In this document: positions 33,409 through 42,627 of the stretch, piece after piece | Numbering within the stretch: the first letter of the stretch is position 1 | Layout of the letters: the number at the start of each line of letters is the position of its first letter | Source: Larkinella sp. C7 | GTDB lineage: Bacteria > Bacteroidota > Bacteroidia > Cytophagales > Spirosomataceae | Direction of reading: 5' to 3' | Assembly: GCF_006149005.1 (NCBI RefSeq) | Contig: NZ_VBSL01000001.1 | Span: 248,001 to 312,000, forward strand | Length of the DNA stretch: 64,000 nucleotides | Notes under the pieces: model-generated | Told to the model about the DNA's origin: nothing | Databases searched by the model: none | Seen by the model: only the letters and a program-made list of their open reading frames with translations | Position numbers and translations under genes: made by a program

Positions 33409-35730
33409 ATGAAAATTCCACGTCTGCCAACCCGCCTGTCAACCGGATGGTTTGTCCGTTCATCGTTCTTATTTCTGCTTTGCTGGCTGGCTGGCGGCTT
33501 TGCGGGTTCGGTTTGGGCGCAGGGGAAACTCGAGGACTATAAACGGTCGGCGGCTTTGAAGGAAACGCTACGGAATAAAGTCTATAACGCCCCGAACAAC
33601 GTCTATTGGACACCCGCTCAGAAACTCTGGTATTTGGTCCGAACGGCGCGCGGACTCGAATTTGTGGTGGTCGATCCCCGAAAAAAGACGCGCCAACCTG
33701 CCTTCGACCAGGAACAACTGGCAAAGAAATTATCCGAAGCAACGGGTAAGAAAATCGATCCGTTCAATTTGCCGTTCACGGCCATTACCTACGGAAAGGA
33801 CGATGAAGAACTCGAATTTGTGGCCGAAGGGTCGACCTGGCAAGTGTCGACCGGCGCGTTTGCTTTTCGAAAAAAAGGCGCATTTCAGGCCGAACCCACC
33901 GACCGTGGCTATTGGGGCAACAGCCGCAGCGAACGCGACGGGAAACCGGTTTTTTCGCCCGACAGTTCCCAAACCGCCTTCATCAAAAACTACAACCTGT
34001 ATATCCGTTCCGAAAAAACAAAACAGGAAACCCAGCTCAGTTACGACGGCTCGGAAGGCGACTATTATTCCGCATACATTCAGTGGTCACCCGATGCGAA
34101 GAAGCTGGTTACCAATAAGGTTCGCCCCAACGCCAAACGCCTGATTCACTTCGTCCGATCGTCGCCGGACGACCAGCTTCAACCCAAACTGGAATCCCGC
34201 GAATACCTGAAACCGGGTGATGCACTGCCGGTTCGGCGGCCTCAGCTTTTCTGGGTCGAAACCAAAAAGCAGATCTCGGTCGATGATGCGCTGTTTAACC
34301 AGCAATTCAGTTTGTCGCGGCTGGAGTGGCGCAAAGACAGCCGCTCGTTTACGTTTGAATACAACCAGCGCGGTCACCAGGTTTACCGGATTCTGGACGT
34401 GAACGCCACGACCGGCGTCGTAAAACCGCTCATTGAAGAGCGCAGCAACACGTTTATCGACTACAGCGGTAAACGCGCCCGCCATGATGTCAACGACGGG
34501 CAGGAGATCGTCTGGGCGTCGGAACGCGACGGCTGGAACCACCTGTACCTGATCGATGGTGTTAGCGGGAAAGTGAAAAAACAGATTACCAAAGGAGAAT
34601 GGGTCGTTCGCAATCTGGTGCATATCGACGACAAAAACCGGACGATTCTGTTTGCCGCCAGCGGCCGAAACGCCGATCAGGACCCGTATTTTGTTCACTA
34701 TTACAAAGTCAATTTCGACGGTTCCGGCCTGACAGCCCTGACGACCGAAGACGCCAACCACACGGCTACGTTTTCACCGGATTTCAGCTATTTTGTCGAT
34801 TCCTATTCCCGTGTGAATCTGCCGCCGGTGACGGTTTTGCGCAATTCCGCCGATGGCAGCGTGGTACTCGAACTTGAAAAAGCCGATATCAGCCTCTGGC
34901 AAAAAGCGGGCTGGAAAGAACCGGAAGTGTTTTCAGCCAAAGGGCGCGACGGAAAAACCGACATCTGGGGCATTATCATTCGTCCGACCAATTTTGATCC
35001 CAACAAAAAATACCCGGTTATCGAAAATATTTACGCCGGGCCGCACGGTTCGTTCGTACCGAAATCGTTTATGAGCAATTCGGTGTCAATGCACGAGCTG
35101 GCCGAGCTGGGTTTTATTGTCGTGCAAATCGACGGTATGGGAACCTCCAACCGCTCCAAAGCCTTTCAGGACGTGTGTTGGAAAAATCTGAAAGATGCCG
35201 GTTTTCCCGACCGGATTCTGTGGCTGAAAGCGGCTGCTCAGAAATACAATCACCTGGATTTGAGCAAAGTAGGCATTTTCGGAACGTCGGCGGGCGGACA
35301 AAGCGCAACGGCCGCGCTCCTGTTTCATCCCGAATTCTACAAAGCCGCCGTTTCGTCCTGTGGCTGCCACGACAACCGCATGGACAAAATGTGGTGGAAC
35401 GAACAATGGATGGGCTACCCCATCGGGCCGCAGTATGATGAGTGTTCAAACGTCACGAACGCGCACAAATTGCAGGGGAATTTGTTGCTGCTCGTGGGCG
35501 AAGTGGACGACAACGTGGACCCCGCTTCGACCTACCAACTGGCGAATGCACTCATCAAAGCCAATAAAAACTTTGAACTGGTGACCTTGCCGGGCCTCGG
35601 CCACACGGCGGGTGGCGACTTTGGCGAGCGCAAACGGCGGGATTTCTTCGTCAAAAGTTTGCTGGGCGTCGATCCGCCGAACTGGAATGAAATCAGCAGG
35701 GACGCAGCCGGTTCGGGAACCGGAAAGTAA
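33409..35730 (+). CDS. S9-family (DPP IV-like) serine peptidase, exported
   Basis: This 773-residue protein starts with a signal segment ending near SVWAQG. The N-terminal half is a DPP IV-type beta propeller and the C-terminal third an alpha/beta hydrolase. The nucleophile is Ser627 in GTSAGGQ, followed by an Asp in DDNVD (700-704) and His732 in GLGHTAGG, so the triad is complete. Such enzymes remove dipeptides from peptides in the periplasm; proline specificity is likely but not certain. It is probably transcribed alone, since a terminator lies just upstream. Confidence 0.9.
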   Translation: MKIPRLPTRLSTGWFVRSSFLFLLCWLAGGFAGSVWAQGKLEDYKRSAALKETLRNKVYNAPNNVYWTPAQKLWYLVRTARGLEFVVVDPRKKTRQPAFDQEQLAKKLSEATGKKIDPFNLPFTAITYGKDDEELEFVAEGSTWQVSTGAFAFRKKGAFQAEPTDRGYWGNSRSERDGKPVFSPDSSQTAFIKNYNLYIRSEKTKQETQLSYDGSEGDYYSAYIQWSPDAKKLVTNKVRPNAKRLIHFVRSSPDDQLQPKLESREYLKPGDALPVRRPQLFWVETKKQISVDDALFNQQFSLSRLEWRKDSRSFTFEYNQRGHQVYRILDVNATTGVVKPLIEERSNTFIDYSGKRARHDVNDGQEIVWASERDGWNHLYLIDGVSGKVKKQITKGEWVVRNLVHIDDKNRTILFAASGRNADQDPYFVHYYKVNFDGSGLTALTTEDANHTATFSPDFSYFVDSYSRVNLPPVTVLRNSADGSVVLELEKADISLWQKAGWKEPEVFSAKGRDGKTDIWGIIIRPTNFDPNKKYPVIENIYAGPHGSFVPKSFMSNSVSMHELAELGFIVVQIDGMGTSNRSKAFQDVCWKNLKDAGFPDRILWLKAAAQKYNHLDLSKVGIFGTSAGGQSATAALLFHPEFYKAAVSSCGCHDNRMDKMWWNEQWMGYPIGPQYDECSNVTNAHKLQGNLLLLVGEVDDNVDPASTYQLANALIKANKNFELVTLPGLGHTAGGDFGERKRRDFFVKSLLGVDPPNWNEISRDAAGSGTGK

Positions 35731-35731
35731 A

Positions 35732-36118
35732 TCAGAGAATTTTTACCGGATTTTTGTGCTCATCGATGGCCACAAACGTAAACGAACCGTGGACGGCCCG
35801 CTCGCGGTGATCGCTGTACATTTCCTCGACAAAAATATCGACATCGATCCGCAGGCTGGTATTTCCCAAATGCGCCACGCGGCCAATGAGTTCAACAATC
35901 GTTCCGGCCGGAATGGGCTTGTTGAAATTGATTTTATCCGATGAAACCGTCACAACCCGTTTGCGGGTAAACCGAGTAGCGGTAATGAACGCAATTTCGT
36001 CCATCATCTGCATGGCCGTTCCGCCAAAAAGGGTATCGTAATGATTGGTGGTGTTGGGAAAAACCGCTTTGAAAACCCGGGTTTCGGCAAGTTGTATTCG
36101 TTCTTCGAGTGGAATCAT
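35732..36118 (-). CDS. Acyl-CoA thioesterase (hotdog fold)
   Basis: From the ATG at 36118 the protein is 128 residues with the YciA/BFIT-like pattern: FPNTTNHYDTLFGGTAMQMMDEIAFI, VTVSSDKINFNKPIPAGTIVEL and a C-terminal hotdog helix. The Asn-His and Asp/Glu positions of the family are present. It hydrolyses acyl-CoA thioesters in the cytoplasm; the chain length is unknown. The open frame extends far upstream, but that part overlaps the CWC gene in another frame. It follows the CWC gene by 23 bp. Confidence 0.85.
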   Translation of the reverse strand: MIPLEERIQLAETRVFKAVFPNTTNHYDTLFGGTAMQMMDEIAFITATRFTRKRVVTVSSDKINFNKPIPAGTIVELIGRVAHLGNTSLRIDVDIFVEEMYSDHRERAVHGSFTFVAIDEHKNPVKIL

Positions 36119-36141
36119 TGGTTCAAAATTAGGGGCAAATT

Positions 36142-36387
36142 TCAATGCGCATTCCGGAATTTTCCCAGCAATTCCTGATGCTTTTGTTGGTTGTATTCCG
36201 TTCGGACTTCCTGCAAACACCCGGCGCATAAACACGTGGAAAACTGGGAACGGACGTAATCCCGCTGCTCGTCGCTCAACTGAACCGCCACACACTGGCA
36301 AAGGTTGATGCTGCCGACCTTGCATTCAAAAGCCGCTCCACAACGCGGACAACCGACGGTTTCGTGCTTTTTCGTTTGTGTTTCCAT
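36142..36387 (-). CDS. Cysteine-rich CWC-family protein
   Basis: The 81-residue protein has eight cysteines in four pairs or triplets: GCPRCGAAFEC, LCQC and CLCAGCL, matching the cysteine-rich CWC domain of unknown function, probably a zinc binder. The ATG at 36387 is chosen; the frame continues upstream only through a palindromic repeat. It is the first gene of a two-gene unit with the thioesterase. Confidence 0.78.
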   Translation of the reverse strand: METQTKKHETVGCPRCGAAFECKVGSINLCQCVAVQLSDEQRDYVRSQFSTCLCAGCLQEVRTEYNQQKHQELLGKFRNAH

Positions 36388-36404
36388 ATGCTTATAACAA
36401 CGGA

Positions 36405-36501
36405 AATAATAAATGTAAAATGATAAATGGCAAATGTAAAAGTGGTTCGAACGCGTCAGCTTACTTTTACATTTGCCATTCATCATTTACTATTTATTAT
36501 T
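36405..36501. repeat. Intergenic inverted repeat with ACGCGTCAG core
   Basis: 36405-36443 and 36463-36501 are complementary at 35 of 39 positions. The 19-base spacer contains ACGCGTCAG (36451-36459), as in the repeat at 25060. It fills the gap between the end of metE and the CWC gene. Confidence 0.8.
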
Positions 36502-36512
36502 AAAAAACGTCC

Positions 36513-38840
36513 TTACACCTTCTCAATCAGCAGATTCCGCGCCGTTTGGGCAGCTTGCACCATGTTTTTGAGCGCCTGTTCCGTTTCCGGCCAGCGACGG
36601 GTTTTCAGTCCACAATCCGGATTGACCCACAGGTTCCGAACCGGCAACACACCGGCAGCTTTATGAAGCAACGCGATGATTTCTTCCGTGGTCGGCACGC
36701 GCGGGCTGTGAATGTCGTAGACGCCGGGACCAATTTCGTTCGGATAATTGAATTGAACAAAAGCATCCAGCAATTCCATCTGCGACCGCGAGGTTTCGAT
36801 CGTGATCACGTCGGCGTCCAGATCGGCAATGGGCTGGATGATGTCGTTGAATTCCGAATAACACATGTGGGTGTGAATCTGGGTTTCGTTGCGCACACCC
36901 GACGCCGACACCCGGAACGCCTTCACGGCCCAGTCCAGGTAGGTTTCCCAGTTTTCGCGACGCAGCGGCAAGCCTTCCCGAATGGCCGGTTCGTCAATCT
37001 GAATTATCTGAATACCAGCCCGTTCCAGATCGACCACTTCATCCCGAATCGCGAAAGCAATCTGCATACATGTATCCCGGCGCGGCTGATCATCCCGAAC
37101 AAACGACCATTGCAGAATCGTTACCGGGCCGGTCAGCATCCCTTTGACCGGTTTTTGGGTCAGCGATTGCGCATACTCGGCCCAGCGAACCGTCATGGGT
37201 TCGGGGCGGTGAACGTCGCCGTAGATGATCGGCGGTTTGACACAGCGCGAGCCGTAGCTCTGCACCCAGCCATTCTGACTAAAAGCAAACCCACCGAGCA
37301 ACTCGCCGAAATATTCGACCATATCGTTGCGTTCAAATTCGCCGTGAACCAGCACATCCAGACCGATTTCTTCCTGCCAGCGGATGGCTTTTTCGGTTTC
37401 AACCCGGATAAAATCTTCGTACAGTTCCAGCGTTTTCTCCCCTTTTTTGAACTTCGCCCGGTTGATGCGCACGTCGTCGGTTTGTGGAAACGAGCCAATG
37501 GTCGTTGTCGGGAAAAGAGGCAGATTCAACCGCTCGTGCTGGATGCTTTGGCGCCGGTGAAAGGCTGCGTTCCGGTGCGTATCTTTGTCGGTCAATTGGC
37601 TCACCCGTTGCTGAACTTCCGGGCGGTTGATCAGCGTGGATTGTCGGCGCACGGCCAAAACCGTCTCATTTTCAATCAGCCAGGTCTGCGCCTGTTCGCT
37701 GTCGGGCTGAGTCGCAATCGTTGCCAGTTTGACCACTTCGCCCAGCTTCTGTTTGGCAAAAGCCAGCCATTGTTTGATTTCGGGCGTTAAACCGCTGTCT
37801 TCCGTCTCCGAATCCAGATCGCAGGGCGTGTGCAGCAGCGAACACGATGGAGCCACCCACACGCGGTTTTGGCCCAGGACGTCAGTGGCTTTCTGGATCA
37901 GGCCGAGCGAACGGGTCAGGTCATTGATCCAGATGTTCCGGCCATCCACTACGCCCAGCGACAGGATGGTTTTCCGATCGACAAAATCCGTCTTCAGCAA
38001 ATCATCCAGTTGATTGGGGCAACGGACCAGGTCGATGTGCAGTGCATCGACCGGCAATTGCGTCGCCAGACTAAGGTTTTCGCCAAAACATTCGAAGTAC
38101 GAAGCGACCAGAAATTTCAGGTTCGGAAACCGTTCGCGCAAAAACCGGTAAGCCGTGGCGTAGGCCGTTTGGTGTTGTTCGTCCGCATCCAGCACCAGAC
38201 CCGGTTCGTCAAACTGAATCCATTCGGCACCCTGCGCTTCCAAACGGCTCAGAATCTGTTCGTACACGGGCAGTAGTCGTTCGAGCAAATCCAGCCGGTG
38301 AAAACCGTCCTCTTTTTCTTTTCCCAGCAACAGATACGTGACCGGCCCTGGCATAACCGGTTTCGGAATACGGCCCAGTACGGTTCTGGCTTCCTCAAAA
38401 TCCGTGAAGACTTTCCCGGAACGCAGCGAAAACGATTGCGCCTTGCTGAATTCGGGAACGAGGTAATGGTAGTTGGTGTCGAACCACTTCGTCATTTCCA
38501 GGGCGATCAGATCCAGGCCGTCCTGTTGATAGCCCCGAGCCATGGCAAAATAGAGATTCAGTTCGCGGACCTCCGGTTTTTCGGCAAGCGGCCGAAACCG
38601 TTCCGGGATGGCATCGATGGTCAGCGACCAATCCAGGATCTGATCGTAAAACGAGAAATCGTTGCACGGAATGAGCGCGATGCCGGCCTGTTGCTGGGTG
38701 AGCCAGTTGTCGCGCCGGATGCGCTGCCCGGCTTCGACCAGTTGGTCATGCGTCATTTTTCCGTTCCAGTACTGTTCACTGGCCTTTTTGAGTTCGCGGT
38801 GGCTACCGATTCGTGGATAGCCGAGGTTGTGTGCGAGCAT
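36513..38840 (-). CDS. metE: Cobalamin-independent methionine synthase
   Basis: MetE transfers a methyl group from 5-methyltetrahydropteroyltriglutamate to homocysteine, the last step of methionine synthesis. From the ATG at 38840 the protein has 775 residues, the normal length, and starts LAHNLGYPRIGSHRELKKA. The C-terminal zinc site is present: His658 and Cys660 in THMCYSEFND, and Cys743 in NPDCGLKTRRW. A longer frame upstream to 38957 adds a cysteine-rich stretch without family similarity. It is divergent from an Lrp-type regulator, which is a plausible controller. I see no recognisable riboswitch in the leader. Confidence 0.94.
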   Translation of the reverse strand: MLAHNLGYPRIGSHRELKKASEQYWNGKMTHDQLVEAGQRIRRDNWLTQQQAGIALIPCNDFSFYDQILDWSLTIDAIPERFRPLAEKPEVRELNLYFAMARGYQQDGLDLIALEMTKWFDTNYHYLVPEFSKAQSFSLRSGKVFTDFEEARTVLGRIPKPVMPGPVTYLLLGKEKEDGFHRLDLLERLLPVYEQILSRLEAQGAEWIQFDEPGLVLDADEQHQTAYATAYRFLRERFPNLKFLVASYFECFGENLSLATQLPVDALHIDLVRCPNQLDDLLKTDFVDRKTILSLGVVDGRNIWINDLTRSLGLIQKATDVLGQNRVWVAPSCSLLHTPCDLDSETEDSGLTPEIKQWLAFAKQKLGEVVKLATIATQPDSEQAQTWLIENETVLAVRRQSTLINRPEVQQRVSQLTDKDTHRNAAFHRRQSIQHERLNLPLFPTTTIGSFPQTDDVRINRAKFKKGEKTLELYEDFIRVETEKAIRWQEEIGLDVLVHGEFERNDMVEYFGELLGGFAFSQNGWVQSYGSRCVKPPIIYGDVHRPEPMTVRWAEYAQSLTQKPVKGMLTGPVTILQWSFVRDDQPRRDTCMQIAFAIRDEVVDLERAGIQIIQIDEPAIREGLPLRRENWETYLDWAVKAFRVSASGVRNETQIHTHMCYSEFNDIIQPIADLDADVITIETSRSQMELLDAFVQFNYPNEIGPGVYDIHSPRVPTTEEIIALLHKAAGVLPVRNLWVNPDCGLKTRRWPETEQALKNMVQAAQTARNLLIEKV

Positions 38841-39227
38841 TTGTGTGTGTTGGTTAAAAAGGGTACAGAATTCTTTGCCAAACACTTTACTACACCCGCA
38901 CGCTGCGGAAAACCAACCCCCATGACACACCTCACCCAGGCCCTGAAAACAGGACAATACGTAAAAGTCAGAAACGGATGGAAGCCCGGAAGCGCGTCGG
39001 TTTGATTAACATGGCTAAGGCAAGTTGCCTGCCCGTCTTTCAAGGAAAAGCGGTGTCAAATGCAATCGAAGCATCTGTACCAGATTAAAAATCTCAACAA
39101 ATTTAGAGAATAAGATTATATATCTAGTATATGATATTTAAGTTGGAATAATAATCTATATTTGGAGCTTTATCAGACATTTTTTCTTTTAACAAGTCAT
39201 TTTTCACAAACAGAAAGAAATTTTTCC
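38841..39227. other. Divergent regulatory region between metE and the Lrp-type gene
   Basis: No gene is seen. The metE side is GC-rich with small hairpins such as AGGCAA/TTGCCT near 39026; the regulator side (39080-39220) is very AT-rich. A TATATTTG box at 39157-39164 matches the -7 consensus for the regulator. I checked for SAM- and cobalamin-riboswitch landmarks and could not find them. Confidence 0.5.
39157..39164 (+). promoter_or_regulatory. Bacteroidota -7 box upstream of the Lrp-type regulator
   Basis: TATATTTG is an exact TAnnTTTG match about 60 bp before the preferred GTG start at 39228. The -33 element is weak (TTTA at 39137-39140). Confidence 0.45.
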
Positions 39228-39689
39228 GTGGAAAAACCAGATCACATAGACGTTCAGTTGCTTAAACTGTTGGGAGAAAATTCGAATGTGACCATCAAGG
39301 AATTGGCAGATCAGGTAAACCTGTCGCACACACCGGTTTTTGAAAGGGTGAAAAGATTGGAGTCGAATGGTTACATCAAAAAATACATCGCCATCATTGA
39401 TGCGGAAAAGCTCAATTACGGGTTAATTGTTTTTTGTAATATCAAGCTTAAGCAGCACGATAGAAGTATTGGTCATGAGTTTGTAAGCGATATTCTTAGA
39501 CTGGACGAAGTCGTCGAATGCTACAATATTTCCGGGGATTTCGACTTTCTATTGAAAGTGTATGCGAAAGACATGAAGCACTATCAGGATTTTGTATTCA
39601 ACAAACTTGGTTCGGTGACAAGCATTGGAAGCACCCACAGTACCTTTGTGATGTGTGAAAACAAAAACTCCTATAACGTTAATTTGTAG
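39228..39689 (+). CDS. Lrp/AsnC-family transcriptional regulator
   Basis: The 153-residue protein starts at GTG 39228 (VEKPDHIDVQLLKLLGENSN). The helix-turn-helix is VTIKELADQVNLSHTPVFERVKRLESNGYIKKY, the standard Lrp pattern, followed by the ligand-binding RAM domain with GDFDFLLKVYAKDM. An earlier TTG at 39162 overlaps the promoter box and is unlikely. Its DNA and codon use are richer in AT than neighbours. It is divergent from metE, so amino-acid-responsive control of methionine synthesis is a reasonable inference. Confidence 0.87.
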   Translation: MEKPDHIDVQLLKLLGENSNVTIKELADQVNLSHTPVFERVKRLESNGYIKKYIAIIDAEKLNYGLIVFCNIKLKQHDRSIGHEFVSDILRLDEVVECYNISGDFDFLLKVYAKDMKHYQDFVFNKLGSVTSIGSTHSTFVMCENKNSYNVNL

Positions 39690-39739
39690 TCTGTGAATCC
39701 GGCTCGTCTCGACCGATTGAGCAGAAAAACCCAAAGCCC

Positions 39740-40189
39740 ATGCGATATTTTCTGCCTTCAGGACTCCTGATTTTGATCCTCAGTAGCTGCGGTGACGGTT
39801 CCCGCCGTTCGGAAACTACGGAAAACCGGGCTGATTCGCCGGTTACGTCTATCGATACCGTTTGCTACCGGCAGGTGGTGGGGCGCGATACCACGCTGCT
39901 CCGGCTGGTCATTCAGGGCGCCGACGTAACGGGCGAACTGGCTATTTTGCCGGATGAAAAAGACCGGGCGCGGGGCCCGTTGAAGGGTACCTTGATGAAT
40001 AATCAGATCCGGGCCAACTGGCAGCGTTCGGGCGAAGGCGTGACGCAACCGCACGAGATCACCTTCACGCTCACCGGCGATGCCATTACGTGGCACGAAG
40101 GCGAGCGTGTTGAAACAGAAGGACGGTGGGTGTTGAAAAAACCGGAAAGCGGTTTTAGGTATACGTTACTGAAGACAGAATGCCGGTAG
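39740..40189 (+). CDS. Small hypothetical lipoprotein
   Basis: The 149-residue product begins with the lipoprotein signal MRYFLPSGLLILILSSC (Cys17). The mature part is a small beta-rich domain (VTGELAILPDEKDRARGPLKG, HEITFTLTGDAITWHEG) of a type common among Bacteroidota lipoproteins. The function is unknown. It converges with the gene ending at 40191. Confidence 0.7.
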   Translation: MRYFLPSGLLILILSSCGDGSRRSETTENRADSPVTSIDTVCYRQVVGRDTTLLRLVIQGADVTGELAILPDEKDRARGPLKGTLMNNQIRANWQRSGEGVTQPHEITFTLTGDAITWHEGERVETEGRWVLKKPESGFRYTLLKTECR

Positions 40190-40190
40190 A

Positions 40191-40826
40191 TTATTCCAGC
40201 CCCAAATCGGTCAGGATTTTCTGCGTTTTGGCGTCGTAACTCTCCACGGTTTTCAATTCGATGGCGAAGGAGTTGTTTTTGCCAAACGAACTCGCGTCGA
40301 TGATTTTGGAAACCCGGTAATCCAGTTGTTCGGGCTTAAACCGGACGTTAAACAACGGCTTCGGTTTGTTGGGATACTGGCTGTGGTAGAGCAGTTGCTT
40401 CATCGCGAGCGGGCGTTTTTCGGGCGCCACCGACTCCAGCAAATCACCGAGTTCACTCTTCATTTGTTCATACCATTCGGCCACCACTTCGGCCGGCAAT
40501 TCAGCTTCCCACTGCGAAATGTGCTGCCATTCTCTCAGCACACCCACCACTAATTTTTTGGCCGACCCTTTGCCATTTTCAGCAAAACGGAGGGTATACA
40601 ACAGAATGGGAATTTCCAGATTCTGCTCCGGCCCCAATCCTTCAATGTAGGCATACTGATACCCTTCGTACGAATGCCGTTCGTTTCGGAACCATTCTTC
40701 AATGCCAAAGCCGTAGGTTGCTTCGAAAGCCGTCCGGCTTGAGGTGGCATTATCAGACTTATAATTAGGGCCGGATGGTTCTTTGTAGCCCCTATTATTA
40801 TTCGTTAAACGAGCAAGATAAAACAT
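40191..40826 (-). CDS. Hypothetical protein resembling the N-terminal domain of HNH-type restriction proteins
   Basis: The 211-residue protein has the pattern AFEATYGFGIEEWF followed by GYQYAYIEGL, ILLYTLRF and VVGVLREWQHI. From memory this order (FGxEEW, GYxYxxhxxh, hYTh, VGxhxxw) occurs at the N-terminus of proteins that end in an HNH nuclease or other restriction domain; I cannot verify it here. No nuclease motif follows, so this may be a stand-alone reader or a truncated gene. The 450 bp upstream are AT-richer and empty, suggesting acquired or decayed DNA. Confidence 0.55.
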   Translation of the reverse strand: MFYLARLTNNNRGYKEPSGPNYKSDNATSSRTAFEATYGFGIEEWFRNERHSYEGYQYAYIEGLGPEQNLEIPILLYTLRFAENGKGSAKKLVVGVLREWQHISQWEAELPAEVVAEWYEQMKSELGDLLESVAPEKRPLAMKQLLYHSQYPNKPKPLFNVRFKPEQLDYRVSKIIDASSFGKNNSFAIELKTVESYDAKTQKILTDLGLE

Positions 40827-41280
40827 ACTATTAGGTTTTGATACTATGTAAATTTGTATTTTCGTTTAAATCAAAAAACGATTGCACTTTCCTTTCAATC
40901 CTTATGAAGCACTTCAACGTCTCTCGAAAAACCGAAAATTTGAATCGCAAAAAGCCTGTAGTGAACAAAAAGATCACTTAGGCAGACTTCATCACGCTGC
41001 GGTTCTACAGAAAGGATCAGCTAGTAATCAGTAGATTAGTGAACGAAACATTCGCCAAAAAACCGGTAACCGCCTTGACGCTGGTTTTGGTTTTATCGTA
41101 CCGGTTGGATAGCCTGTTGGGCGGTGTTCACAAGTCAAGATCGTAGTTCTACTGCAAAGGTCGCCAAATCTGACAATTTAGCCAACAATTTTTACGACTG
41201 GCCGAGTATGATTTTTTTTATTTGGCAGCCACAGCGACAATACCGAACTTTACCCCGAATTAAAACCACCCATTCGTTAC
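40827..41280. other. AT-rich stretch without a recognisable gene
   Basis: No reading frame longer than about 25 codons with a start is convincing on either strand. The base composition differs from the flanking genes. It may be the remnant of a lost gene or a long divergent regulatory region between the genes at 40826 and 41281. No repeat or IS end was recognised. Confidence 0.5.
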
Positions 41281-42597
41281 ATGCTATTTTTTGAGGATAC
41301 GGTTTCAGTCGTAAAAGTCGTCGTTTCATTACTTCTCGCCCTGGCCAGTTGGCTTCTGATTCGATTTCCCGCTCCTTTCCGCCACCACCTGAACCCACGG
41401 CCCGCTTTGACGCTCTGGGTTTCGTTCATCGTTTTCCGGGTTATTCCGTTCCTGATCGTGTATCTGATCCTGGATTTTGCCCCCCGCAGTGATACCGAAT
41501 TCTTCTACAAGAAGGCCATTGCAGCTTTTGCGGGCAAAATGGTCTACCGGGATTTTCTCTCCTACCACGGCCCGCTGTTTGGCTACCTCATCAGTCTGCC
41601 GCTCTACTTGTGGTACAATGCCAAAATTCTGATTCCCTTCATGGCGCTCATCGAGTTTGCCATCGTCTGGGCCACCTGGCGTTATTACCAGGCCAGCCGA
41701 CCGGATTCCCTGCTGATGGCGGTTTTGTATTTTTTATTGCCCATGCCATTTGTCGCCATGATCCTGAGCAGCGAAGAAGACGTCTGGTTCTGGGGCGTGG
41801 GACTCATCACCCTGCTCTACACCCATCGTACGCAGAGCAGTCTGTGGATCGGGATCATCTGGGGGCTGTCGATGATTGTCATCAAAAGCATGATTATCGT
41901 GCTGCTGGTGCCGGTTTTCTTTCTGGTCGACAACAAATTCAAGTACGTGCTGGGGCTGGCAATCGTTGGCGTTCCGTCCATCGTCATCCTCTATCTTCTG
42001 ATGGGTGATGCGTTTCTGATGCCGCTACAACATTCCGGCTACCACATGACACCCAACATCGTCAGCATCACCCGGCCATTTCTGAGCAGTCTGTATAACC
42101 AGATGAGCCTGACGCGGCTCAACACGATCAGCCTTTTCATCACCATGGCGTTGTCGTCGTGGGTAGCCATCCGGTTCCGGCACCTGGGCTATCGGCAGAT
42201 TTTTCCTTCGCTTTACATCCTAACGTTCGGCATCTTCATGCTGGCGCAACCCAGTGCCCCCGGCTTTTACCTGTTCATGTACATGATCGTGGTGCTGTTT
42301 GAAGTGGCCCGACTGGAAGATAAAGCGTTCCATTTTCAGCTCATCCTGCTCAACTTCCTGATTGTCATTCAACCCATCATCTGGGTAATCTATGTCGGGA
42401 TGCTGAATTATGACGACTGGCAAACCGTTTTTGCCGCCCCGGTGAACACCGCCGATTATCTGATTCAGATCATTGAGGTGGGGCTTTTGCTTTCTTTGGT
42501 CTGGCGCACGTTTAACCACCTTAAATCACTGGACCGGGCCACGAGCCCATCCTTTCCGCCCCAATCCTGGTCGACGGGTCGTTCGTCGGTTTCGTAA
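41281..42597 (+). CDS. Multi-pass membrane protein, GT-C-like, first of a tandem pair
   Basis: This 438-residue protein has 10-12 membrane segments. After the second one comes LDFAPRSDTEFFY, then MVYRDFLSYHGPLFGYL. An acidic first loop of this kind followed by a Tyr/Arg-Asp segment is typical of GT-C polyprenyl-sugar transferases. A second acidic motif, SSEEDVWFW, follows near residue 164. It is homologous to the next gene (DFSPQSD, YRDVLNPYSPFYGF, GQEDVALWI). Transfer of sugar from a lipid carrier is inferred; neither donor nor acceptor is known. Confidence 0.7.
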   Translation: MLFFEDTVSVVKVVVSLLLALASWLLIRFPAPFRHHLNPRPALTLWVSFIVFRVIPFLIVYLILDFAPRSDTEFFYKKAIAAFAGKMVYRDFLSYHGPLFGYLISLPLYLWYNAKILIPFMALIEFAIVWATWRYYQASRPDSLLMAVLYFLLPMPFVAMILSSEEDVWFWGVGLITLLYTHRTQSSLWIGIIWGLSMIVIKSMIIVLLVPVFFLVDNKFKYVLGLAIVGVPSIVILYLLMGDAFLMPLQHSGYHMTPNIVSITRPFLSSLYNQMSLTRLNTISLFITMALSSWVAIRFRHLGYRQIFPSLYILTFGIFMLAQPSAPGFYLFMYMIVVLFEVARLEDKAFHFQLILLNFLIVIQPIIWVIYVGMLNYDDWQTVFAAPVNTADYLIQIIEVGLLLSLVWRTFNHLKSLDRATSPSFPPQSWSTGRSSVS

Positions 42598-42627
42598 GGC
42601 GGGTTTTCTTTTCATAGAACGTCAACT

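Noticed and set aside
38753-39043. Minus-strand frame of 96 codons across the metE start
   Set aside because: It overlaps the metE coding start in a different frame and has no recognisable domain.
38841-39160. Possible SAM or cobalamin riboswitch upstream of metE
   Set aside because: I looked for the conserved core sequences and did not find them in the right order; only short generic hairpins are visible.
40827-41280. Possible degraded transposase gene
   Set aside because: No DDE or HUH motif could be read in any frame and no terminal inverted repeats were found, so no mobile element is claimed.
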